64,000 nucleotides of DNA from Flavobacteriales bacterium. Lineage in GTDB: Bacteria > Bacteroidota > Bacteroidia > Flavobacteriales_D > Sanyastnellaceae. Of this stretch, positions 35,224-42,429 are shown one piece after another. The position numbers and the translations under genes are program-made. The stretch covers positions 1 through 64,000 of the forward strand of contig JAGQVX010000002.1 of the NCBI GenBank assembly GCA_020437755.1, given 5' to 3'. Under the pieces are notes generated by a model. The model saw only the letters and a list, made by a program, of their open reading frames with translations, was not told the DNA's origin and did no database searches. How positions within the stretch are numbered: the first letter of the stretch is position 1; each line of letters starts with the position of its first letter.

Positions 35224-37596
35224 TTATTTCACAATTAACCTTCCTTTATAAGTGAGGTCTCCAGTAAGCACAAATTGATACGTACCCTGCGCCAATTCAC
35301 CTCTTTCGACGGTGACACGTCCTCCGGTAATACCACCTTCCTGACGCACAACTCGTCCCGACAAGTCGCTGATGACCAGCTGATAAACGGAACGCGTTGG
35401 ATTCGAAAATTGGATTTCTGTTTGTTCCGAAAATGGGTTCGGATATACCGAAACATTTCCTTCGTTGGTCAACTCTGTCACTCCTACCGTAGAAACACAG
35501 CCATCAATGATGTAGTTCATCGTATTTTGGTAGTAATCGTTCACCACATCAACTATTGAGCTGATGCAGATTTCATTTGCAGGGTTCATATAGTACAAGC
35601 GTACAAGTGGCTGGAATTCAAGTGACTTCACAAGCGAAGAATCCTCATACGACAAGCCAATTACCGTTGACCCACCCAAAGAAAAGTCGGGAGTAATCGG
35701 GTACGAAATCGGATCGGCAATCGAAGCGATCGACGTGATTTCCAGTCCGCTCATTTCAAATTGATACCCCACAATACGGTTGTACGGATTGCGCACCTCA
35801 ATATCCAGGTAATTCTGGTCGAGATTAATATCAGCAATGCGGAACCAAACCGAATCGAAAGGATTGATCAATTCAGCAACAGGTAAATTGCATTTATTAT
35901 GCACACCTGAACTGTCGGGGTGTTGGTGAGCCACGTTGTAGTATTGGCACAAGGCCAAAAGCGCAGCATCCGTCACATTGATATCATCGTCTTGATTGAG
36001 ATCGTTGCACATGGTAGCGTCAATGTCGTTGGCCAGAATGTGATCTACATAGCTGGTGGCATCGGCAAATTCCTGCGCCCCGTTGTTGTCAAGGTCACCG
36101 GCGAGAGCTGTACCACCACATTCGCCATTACAATCCTGAACTGCAGTTCCAAATTCTACACCTTCACAATCTACATATACCTCACAGTCATCGAGAATCG
36201 TGTACTCGAGCTCTCCGCCGCTTCGATCGATATTCAGACAAACCTGCGCCCAGTTGTTGGTGTATGATTGCTCGTAGTGACCAAGAGCGTCGGGTGATTC
36301 ATCCCAGTTGACACGCACGATCAAGGTGTAGTCACCATCAGGAACATCCGTTACGTCAATCCACTGACAACTAAGTCCGGCTCCATAAATATCACCGCAA
36401 TGCGCCGAGATTCCCATATTGGAGCAACCATATTGAGCTGTTCCACCGTCGCTGCATTCCAGGTCGATCACACAGAAACCATTTTTGAATCCAATGGGTA
36501 ACCAGTTATTGTCGGAATCCAGAAGTGCATACTCCGCGTATCCGGCGTAGTGCCAGTGTTGGTGACAATCGGCCCACTCAAATTGACCCGGCGTACCATC
36601 GCCTGCCGGTCCGATGTAGTAATCCACATCTCCAATATTCTTAATGTGAGTGGTAAAACGAATCAACTCGCGTGTTCCGAATCCATTCAAACAACCCTCT
36701 CCGATGTAGCAGTCGGTCTCAGCTACCTCCATATAGTCCACATACATCGAGTTCACGATGGCATCGTGTACCACAACCAAGTCGGGACCGGTGCAATTCG
36801 GATCACCGTATGGCACACAAGATCCGTCGTCCAGAACGGCAAGTGGCGAATAATTACACATTTCAGGGTCGGTGCATCCGGCAGGTGGTCCGTTGTACTC
36901 CAAGGCCCAATTGAACTCGGCATCGCAATCGTCATTCGTATCTCCAATACGGATCCAATAGGTAACGCCTCCTTCCAGCAAGGCATTTACCTGAGCCAAT
37001 TCACCGCATCCTCCTTCATTATCGTCAAAATAGATAGCCGCTTCATTGGATTCGTCAAAGTTTGACATGTTGCAGTAGTCGTAGATCCATACACGTGTAT
37101 CACACGCATTGGCGTCGGTACAGGTTGATACGCCGTACATACCCGTTTCAGCAGGTGTGAAGGTGTACCAGGTATCGTCAAATAGCGTTGTATAGCTGCC
37201 TTCTGTAATGTCAATGGCAACATCACATGCACCTCCGTCGGGACAAGAGACGATAACGGTTTCTGAATACTGGAAATCACCACCTGTAGCGATGAGTACT
37301 CCATCCTGATAAACAGCGTAGGACCCTTCGCCGAATCCACAGCAGATTCCATCACCGTACGAATCGAAGATGTTGAACACTATACATTCATCCTCAGGCA
37401 CACATATTTCGGCCCCATTGGTTGTTCCCTGACCCAGCACATTGCCACTGCCATCAACCATTTGCCAACTCGTTTCATTGGGATAACTATCCGGGTTTAT
37501 TTCAATTTGAATAAAGTATTCTCCCGCAGGACACTGCGAAAAAACAGACCCTACCAGCACAAGGAGCGCTGCGAGGGTGAGCGAAAATCTTCTCAT
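35224..37596 (-). CDS. Secreted lysyl oxidase-domain protein with dockerin-like and T9SS domains
   Basis: Lysyl oxidases are copper amine oxidases that turn peptidyl lysine into an aldehyde that cross-links proteins. Residues ~290-460 match this domain closely: copper site CHQHWH with His345, His347 and His349, both precursors of the lysyl-tyrosyl-quinone cofactor (Lys371 in GFKNGFC; Tyr404 in DIYGAGLSCQW), and WIDVTDVPDGDYTLIVRVN. In front is a signal peptide (MRRFSLTLAALLVLVGSVFS) and two Cys-rich beta domains; behind are a dockerin-like Ca-binding segment (GDLDNNGAQEFADATSYVDH, LNQDDDINVTDAALL), a cohesin-like beta domain and a type A T9SS tail. The start at 37674 is rejected because it buries the signal peptide. 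Confidence 0.9.
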   Translation of the reverse strand: MRRFSLTLAALLVLVGSVFSQCPAGEYFIQIEINPDSYPNETSWQMVDGSGNVLGQGTTNGAEICVPEDECIVFNIFDSYGDGICCGFGEGSYAVYQDGVLIATGGDFQYSETVIVSCPDGGACDVAIDITEGSYTTLFDDTWYTFTPAETGMYGVSTCTDANACDTRVWIYDYCNMSNFDESNEAAIYFDDNEGGCGELAQVNALLEGGVTYWIRIGDTNDDCDAEFNWALEYNGPPAGCTDPEMCNYSPLAVLDDGSCVPYGDPNCTGPDLVVVHDAIVNSMYVDYMEVAETDCYIGEGCLNGFGTRELIRFTTHIKNIGDVDYYIGPAGDGTPGQFEWADCHQHWHYAGYAEYALLDSDNNWLPIGFKNGFCVIDLECSDGGTAQYGCSNMGISAHCGDIYGAGLSCQWIDVTDVPDGDYTLIVRVNWDESPDALGHYEQSYTNNWAQVCLNIDRSGGELEYTILDDCEVYVDCEGVEFGTAVQDCNGECGGTALAGDLDNNGAQEFADATSYVDHILANDIDATMCNDLNQDDDINVTDAALLALCQYYNVAHQHPDSSGVHNKCNLPVAELINPFDSVWFRIADINLDQNYLDIEVRNPYNRIVGYQFEMSGLEITSIASIADPISYPITPDFSLGGSTVIGLSYEDSSLVKSLEFQPLVRLYYMNPANEICISSIVDVVNDYYQNTMNYIIDGCVSTVGVTELTNEGNVSVYPNPFSEQTEIQFSNPTRSVYQLVISDLSGRVVRQEGGITGGRVTVERGELAQGTYQFVLTGDLTYKGRLIVK

Positions 37597-37761
37597 AAAT
37601 AAGGTTTTAACGCCGTGAGACTCAGGATCGCACGACTCAGGTTCTGGTTTCAAAATTCGCTGAAAGATACTCATTTCACATAATCCGGTTACGTCAGCTT
37701 ATGGTAATTCATGGAATCCAACTAGGTACACAACTGACTCCCACACGCACAGCAAGCTGAA

Positions 37762-37877
37762 AAAAACGGAGAAAAAAGAAACCCTTTGTACGCCTACAAA
37801 GGGTTCTAACACTTAAAACTAAAACTAATTTATCTAACGAGTGAAACCGTCGATTCTTCGGTTGATGAACCGACGAT
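37762..37877 (-). ncRNA. Candidate small RNA or leader with own promoter and terminator
   Basis: On the reverse strand a TACATTTG box (37883-37890) is followed by about 75 nt that include a CGGTT/AACCG hairpin and an AT-rich linker (GTTTTAGTTTTAAG), then a perfect 11-bp stem (AACCCTTTGTA, CGCC loop region, at 37780-37805) and a T-rich run. That is a complete small transcription unit of ~110 nt. It lies 165 bp before the lysyl-oxidase start and could also be its attenuated leader. No ORF in it starts after the predicted transcription start. Between 37891 and 38087 I see nothing else. Confidence 0.45.
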
Positions 37878-37882
37878 CCACA

Positions 37883-37890
37883 CAAATGTA
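37883..37890 (-). promoter_or_regulatory. Bacteroidota -7 box of the candidate small RNA
   Basis: TACATTTG on the reverse strand, exact TAnnTTTG, with TTTG 17 bp further upstream as a possible -33 element (spacer a little short). Confidence 0.45.
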
Positions 37891-38087
37891 ATCACAGCCT
37901 ATTCACCCAAAGGAGTGAAATGGAATGAGCGTTCCTTATTGTGGTATGAACAGAAAGATAAGGGGTATGACAATTTAAATTGAAGATTACGGTATTGTAG
38001 TCCCAATGGGGAGGAACCTGACTTCCATGCTAAATCATGCAAACAGGACTGCTGATTCGCTTTTGTTGAAAAAACTCCATAGCGATG

Positions 38088-38118
38088 TTGCTCATCCGAA
38101 TTGCTCCTAATACCTTTG
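38088..38118 (+). promoter_or_regulatory. Promoter of the 35-residue membrane peptide
   Basis: TTG at 38088-38090, 20 bp spacer, then TACCTTTG at 38111-38118, an exact Bacteroidota -33/-7 pair, 15 bp before the ATG. Confidence 0.6.
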
Positions 38119-38133
38119 TGAAAAATTCAAGAC

Positions 38134-38241
38134 ATGGGTCACGAACACAAAGAAGCAGAGCAAAACGAAATCGGAGGACCGGTAGTTGTTGCAGTAGGTA
38201 TCATCGCCATCGCGGTCACCATTATCTGGCTTTTGGGATAA
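38134..38241 (+). CDS. Small single-span membrane peptide (35 aa)
   Basis: ATG at 38134 opens a 35-residue frame: a hydrophilic, His/Glu-rich N-terminus (MGHEHKEAEQNEIGG) followed by one 20-residue hydrophobic helix (PVVVAVGIIAIAVTIIWLLG) and TAA. A near-perfect Bacteroidota promoter lies 15 bp upstream, and the frame ends 6 bp before the stop of the leftward glycosyltransferase gene. The layout resembles small subunits of membrane complexes (for example of respiratory enzymes), but no partner is nearby and no family is recognised. Confidence 0.6.
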   Translation: MGHEHKEAEQNEIGGPVVVAVGIIAIAVTIIWLLG

Positions 38242-38247
38242 TTCCCC

Positions 38248-39033
38248 TTACGTAGTCACAGGCTTTGCCTTCGGATATCTCACCGGAGAGAACACTTCTT
38301 TCAGGGTGAGCATCATAAACTTGCTATTTCCTACCAAATAGCGCTTCCACATTCTTTTAGGCTCCTGGATGAAGCGGTAAAACCACTCCAGACCGGCTTT
38401 TTGCATCCATACCGGTGCGCGCTTCACTTTCCCGGCGACCACATCAAAACTCCCTCCTACTCCCATAATCATATTGACACGAGAAAGGACTTGCTTGTAT
38501 TTCTCCAAAAAGATCTCTTTCATGGGCGAGGTCATGGCAACAAACAGGATATTAGCGCCCGAATCTGCAATTTGAGCGGCTACATCAGCCTCTTCCTCTT
38601 TGGTGAAATATCCGTTTTGATAGCCGGCAACGAGCGCAGGAGAATACAGTTCCGAATAATGATCAACACACTGCTTAACCACCTCTTCCCTGGCACCTAA
38701 AAAGAAAACCTTGTAACGGTTTTCATGTGCCATCTTCACCAAATTCTCCATCAGATCAATACCTGCCACACGTTCGGGCAAGCTCTTTCCCAGCAGCTTC
38801 GAAGCCCAAACCACAGCCATCCCGTCGGCATTGATCAAATCTGCCTCCAGCACACTGTCGCGCAGTTCTGGATCTTTCTGCATCGACACAATCTTGCCGG
38901 CATTGACAACAATGTGGTGAATTTGTCGCTTGTCCTCGATGGCCTCTTCTACGGCCAATAACGTCTCAAGCATAGTAAGACGTGCTACGGGAATGCCAAA
39001 AATCAACTCAGTGGGAATAGTCTCTGTTCTCAT
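38248..39033 (-). CDS. WecG/TagA/CpsF family glycosyltransferase
   Basis: The 261-residue cytoplasmic, membrane-associated enzyme transfers N-acetylmannosamine (uronate) or a similar sugar to a lipid-linked acceptor in surface polysaccharide synthesis. Family signatures are present: NAGKIVSMQKDPELRDSVLEADLINADGMAVVWASKLLGKSLPERVAGIDLM, and later MGVGGSFDVVAGKVKRAPVWMQKAGLEWFYRFIQEPKRMWKRYL. It is not in a polysaccharide cluster here; such genes usually are. The exact sugar cannot be told. Confidence 0.92.
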   Translation of the reverse strand: MRTETIPTELIFGIPVARLTMLETLLAVEEAIEDKRQIHHIVVNAGKIVSMQKDPELRDSVLEADLINADGMAVVWASKLLGKSLPERVAGIDLMENLVKMAHENRYKVFFLGAREEVVKQCVDHYSELYSPALVAGYQNGYFTKEEEADVAAQIADSGANILFVAMTSPMKEIFLEKYKQVLSRVNMIMGVGGSFDVVAGKVKRAPVWMQKAGLEWFYRFIQEPKRMWKRYLVGNSKFMMLTLKEVFSPVRYPKAKPVTT

Positions 39034-39151
39034 GATGTTTCATTTACATCACGAATGTACCCGACACATACATGTACCCATGTAGGCCGCACACCGATAC
39101 CCTTGTGGGAAATACAGCAGAATCCCTACCAATAGGCCGCCCCCCCCGTAC

Positions 39152-39171
39152 AGACGCGATTCATCGCGTCT
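39152..39171. repeat. Isolated GACGCGA palindrome
   Basis: AGACGCGATTCATCGCGTCT folds into an 8-bp stem with a TTCA loop. It is related to the palindrome at the end of each following 96-bp unit and to palindromes of this kind scattered in many bacterial genomes. Confidence 0.75.
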
Positions 39172-39186
39172 CCCATCTGAAGCCTT

Positions 39187-39365
39187 GACCGATTCTCCAA
39201 AAAGAGACCTGATGATTCAAGAATGGATAGACGTTGAATCACCCTTGAGGACGCGAGTATCGCGTCCCCTCTCAGAAGGAATGACCGATTTTCCAAAAAA
39301 TGACCTGATGACTCAAGAATGGATAGACGTTGATTCACCCTTGAGGACGCGAGTATCGCGTCCCC
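39187..39365. repeat. Two tandem ~83-bp copies (96-bp period) ending in GGACGCGA hairpins
   Basis: Copy 1 (39187-39269) and copy 2 (39283-39365) are nearly identical, both starting GACCGATTYTCCAAAAA and ending with GGACGCGAGTATCGCGTCC, an 8-bp stem with a GTA loop (39249-39267 and 39345-39363). Together with the single palindrome at 39152 they fill the 380-bp gap between the glycosyltransferase and the S46 peptidase. No coding frame runs through. Neither copy has target-site duplications that I can see. Confidence 0.8.
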
Positions 39366-39413
39366 CCCCTTTTTTGAAGGCCTTCATCGTTCCTCAAAAA
39401 AATCGACTTTATC

Positions 39414-41603
39414 CTATTCGGCCTCGGCGGGCACGGGAACCGGCTCGGTTTCGGCTTTTTCCTTTTCTCCTTTGACCAAGGTCATCTCCTGAACCAGGTG
39501 ACCGGCTCCGGCGTATTTGTCGATGATAAATAACACGTATCGGATATCTACCATAATGTTGCGACAGCGCTCCGGAGCAAACATGATGTCGCTCATGGTG
39601 CTTTCCCAACTGCGGTCAAAGTTCAGTCCTACGAGTTGCCCTTTTCCGTTGAGTGCCGGACTCCCGCTGTTGCCACCGGTAGTGTGATTCGAACCGGTAA
39701 AACATACGCGCATTTCCCCATTGTGGGCGTACGGACCAAAGTCCTCCTTTTCAATCAGTTCAATCAATCGTGGAGGAAGGTCAAAATCGGCATGGCCGGG
39801 CTTGTACTTCTGCAAAATACCGTCGGTAGTAGTGTAAAACTTGTACACCATACCATCACGCGGGGCGCTGCCTTCGGCTTTTCCATACGTGAGGCGCAAG
39901 GTGCTATTGGCATCGCTCCAAAATGTGCGGTCGGTGAACACTTCTTCTAACCGAACCACATAGTCCTTCATTCCTGCATCGATTTGCGATTTGATGCGAC
40001 CGTATTCCGGACGAATCAGCGCAAAGTATCCACCATATACTTCGTCCATGAGCACGTATGCCGGATCCTTTTGGAGTTTCTTTAATGATTTGGGACTTAA
40101 ACTTTTGGCGAATGCCACCGCCTTTTCCTTATCACTGAATACACTCTTTCCGTAGAAATACTCCGTAAACGCCTTCATATCTCCTTTAAACTTGCTGTCG
40201 ATGGCGTTCAATGAGGCCGGCTTAAAGGACGGATCGATATATTGCACATACAATTCCGTGAGCGACTCAAACAAACGCTTATCGGTGGGTAAGTGATAGT
40301 CCTTAAAATGGGCTTCTACATTGGCGATCAGGGCTTCACGCTTTTCCTCCAGTTTGCCATCCTTTTGGTAGGTTTCATACTGCCCCAGGAAGGATTGATA
40401 GGCATTCGCCAAATCCAAAATCTCCGGTCCGTAGTAGAAGTACTCGATGAGCAGGTCCCGACCGAAGCTGAATTTTTCAATGTCCCGGTACCAGCCCTCA
40501 AACTGCTGCAGCAAGGCCTTATTTTCAGCCGAATGTTGTGCAAAAACGACCTCATCCTCCCGCTTCTTTTCCAATGCTTTCAACTCGATCAATCCGTCGT
40601 TCTGACCAATCCATTTTTTGTAGGCATTGGAGATTCGCGACTGCTTAGCAGCGTATTGAATGCGAATTTGATCACTGCTTTTCATGGCTGCGTCGATGAT
40701 AGACAGACTGGTCTCACGCATATGGATACGCATGGGGTTGGACTTGTTCATGACGTAGTCAACTGCGTGACTGGTGAGGTACACTTCCGTAACGCCCGGA
40801 AAACCAAATACCATAGTAAAATCCCCTTCCTCTACCCCATCAAGTGAAACCTCAAGGTGACGCTCGGGTTGGTAGGGCTTGTTTTCTTCATTGTAATCTG
40901 CGGGCTCATTATCCGCTCCGGCATAGATGCGAAACATGCTGAAATCGCCTGTATGGCGCGGCCAAACCCAGTTATCGGTGTCTCCGCCAAACTTTCCGAT
41001 AGACGAAGGAGGTGCGCCTACGAGTCGCACATCATTGAATGTTTTGGTCACAATCATGTAGTAGGCATTGCCGTAGTTGAATGCCCGCACGGTTGCTCCG
41101 TAATTGGTATTCTCAGTGGCCTTAGACACGATAAGCTTTTCGTTTTCGGCCATGAGCTTCTGTTGCTCGGCCAGGTCCATCTCTGCTTTGACACCTTTCA
41201 TCATCAGCGAGGTTACATCCTCAATGCGCACAATCAAGGTAGCTGTAAGTCCAGGATTGGGGAGTTCTTCGCTTCTTTTCATCGCCCAGAAGCCGTTTTT
41301 GAGGTAATCATGCTCAAGCGATGAGTGTGACTGAATTTGACTGAATCCGCAATGGTGGTTGGTAAGCAGCAATCCCTGACTCGAGATGATTTCCGCAGTA
41401 CATCCTCCACCAAAATGCACGATGGCATCTTTCAGACTTGAATGGTTAATGCTGTAAATATCTTCGGCTGAGAGTTCCAGTCCCATCGACTGCATATCGC
41501 CTTCAACCACTTTGAGAAGGGTGGGAATCCACATACCTTCTTTGGCCCAGGTGCCGGCCACTAAACAGGTAGCCCATGCTACCAGTAGAAATCGTTTAAT
41601 CAT
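39414..41603 (-). CDS. S46 family dipeptidyl-peptidase, DPP11-like
   Basis: The 729-residue periplasmic serine protease removes dipeptides from peptide N-termini, feeding asaccharolytic growth. Signal peptide MIKRFLLVAWATCLVAGTWA leads to the mature EGMWIP start typical of S46. The catalytic His is in LLTNHHCG (about residue 80), and Ser646 in GGNSGSPAL. The residue 18 positions after the serine is Arg664 (GLNFDRSW); in Porphyromonas, Arg at this site (Arg673) gives DPP11 its Asp/Glu specificity, where DPP7 has Gly. So acidic-residue specificity is predicted. Its start overlaps the DnaJ gene's stop by 8 bp. Two dispersed repeats lie inside (AFAKS, DLANA). Confidence 0.92.
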   Translation of the reverse strand: MIKRFLLVAWATCLVAGTWAKEGMWIPTLLKVVEGDMQSMGLELSAEDIYSINHSSLKDAIVHFGGGCTAEIISSQGLLLTNHHCGFSQIQSHSSLEHDYLKNGFWAMKRSEELPNPGLTATLIVRIEDVTSLMMKGVKAEMDLAEQQKLMAENEKLIVSKATENTNYGATVRAFNYGNAYYMIVTKTFNDVRLVGAPPSSIGKFGGDTDNWVWPRHTGDFSMFRIYAGADNEPADYNEENKPYQPERHLEVSLDGVEEGDFTMVFGFPGVTEVYLTSHAVDYVMNKSNPMRIHMRETSLSIIDAAMKSSDQIRIQYAAKQSRISNAYKKWIGQNDGLIELKALEKKREDEVVFAQHSAENKALLQQFEGWYRDIEKFSFGRDLLIEYFYYGPEILDLANAYQSFLGQYETYQKDGKLEEKREALIANVEAHFKDYHLPTDKRLFESLTELYVQYIDPSFKPASLNAIDSKFKGDMKAFTEYFYGKSVFSDKEKAVAFAKSLSPKSLKKLQKDPAYVLMDEVYGGYFALIRPEYGRIKSQIDAGMKDYVVRLEEVFTDRTFWSDANSTLRLTYGKAEGSAPRDGMVYKFYTTTDGILQKYKPGHADFDLPPRLIELIEKEDFGPYAHNGEMRVCFTGSNHTTGGNSGSPALNGKGQLVGLNFDRSWESTMSDIMFAPERCRNIMVDIRYVLFIIDKYAGAGHLVQEMTLVKGEKEKAETEPVPVPAEAE
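40102..40116 (+). repeat. Dispersed covarying hairpin repeat, S46 gene copy 1
   Basis: One mismatch (T for A at position 2); GGC..GCC stem and GAAT loop intact. Coding strand reads AFAKS. Confidence 0.7.
40401..40415 (-). repeat. Dispersed covarying hairpin repeat, S46 gene copy 2
   Basis: Core ATTTGGCGAATGCC exact, first base G; coding frame reads DLANA. Confidence 0.8.
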
Positions 41604-42147
41604 CAGATTTCGCTTTGATTACAAAAAAATAGATGCCAAATATAAAGCCCAAACCGAGAATAACCGGCATAATCGCATGCCAAGCCGGCGCTACCGGCTC
41701 CCCTTCAACAACTTCGCGGGTCAGTACTTCAAATACCGGTACCGTTACCATTACCAATCCAATCACCAGCATCAGGTATCCAAATCCGTGAGTTACCACT
41801 TTCGCGGTTTTGTAGATAGCCGATTCACTGAACTCGTCAAACGTAGTGCGCGCATGACCCCTCGCTCTGCGTTGAGCTAACTCTTGTTGCGCCCTTACCC
41901 ACTGCTCGTAAATCATTGCCCGTCGCAACAATTCAGCTTCACTCAGCCGACGGGCAGAATAGGCTCTCCTGCGTTCGTCATCGCGCAGGAATTCATACGC
42001 CTCATTCACCGCAATAAAGCGCAGCTCCGCATTCGGATCGTCCGATACGTCGGGATGATATTTCTTGGCAAGCCTGCGATAGGCGCGCTTGATATCATCT
42101 CCATTGGCATCGTCACCCAGTTCGAGTATCGAATAGTAATTGATCAA
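41596..42147 (-). CDS. Membrane-anchored DnaJ-domain protein
   Basis: The 183-residue protein has an N-terminal J domain (residues 2-65) with the HPD triplet in KKYHPDVSDDPNAELRF, so it can stimulate an Hsp70 (DnaK) ATPase. A charged linker follows, then two membrane helices in the C-terminal third (YLMLVIGLVMVTVPVF, AIMPVILGLGFIFGIYFFVI). There is no G/F region, zinc finger or substrate domain, so it is a type C J-protein that brings DnaK to the inner membrane. It overlaps the start of the S46 peptidase gene by 8 bp, pointing to co-expression and perhaps help with export. Confidence 0.9.
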   Translation of the reverse strand: MINYYSILELGDDANGDDIKRAYRRLAKKYHPDVSDDPNAELRFIAVNEAYEFLRDDERRRAYSARRLSEAELLRRAMIYEQWVRAQQELAQRRARGHARTTFDEFSESAIYKTAKVVTHGFGYLMLVIGLVMVTVPVFEVLTREVVEGEPVAPAWHAIMPVILGLGFIFGIYFFVIKAKSDD

Positions 42148-42391
42148 CGGTTGTGCAGGTTTCGTATTTGAGCATTACCAGATTGTAAAGGAAGTGATTA
42201 TCCGCCATATCTCAAGCCCATCTCCCCGATGGGGGTGCCACGACCATGCTCCACTGCGATTTCCGGTAGGTGCTCCCTTTAAATGTTTCAAAACACAGGA
42301 ATTCTGAAAATATGTCAGGGCAAGATGTATTTTTGAGCCTGGTCTCCGCCTGTCCTTCCCTGGGTGCACTCCGTAAAATGGGCAAGGTGGA

Positions 42392-42406
42392 GCCATTCGG
42401 CAAATG
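42392..42406 (-). repeat. Dispersed covarying hairpin repeat, upstream of threonine aldolase
   Basis: Exact copy, GCC..GGC stem, GAAT loop; 23 bp before the start codon. Confidence 0.85.
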
Positions 42407-42429
42407 GATAACGAAACAACTGGCGATAT

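Noticed and set aside
37843-37881. A 15-codon Arg-rich ORF (start GTG) inside the candidate small RNA as a leader peptide
   Set aside because: The GTG lies at or before the predicted transcription start, and there is no ribosome-binding site, so translation is unlikely.
39126-39475. Short ORFs through the GACGCGA repeat region
   Set aside because: They simply read the 96-bp repeat twice (LESSG.. and MTDSPKRD.. periodic products) and have no initiation signal or known similarity.
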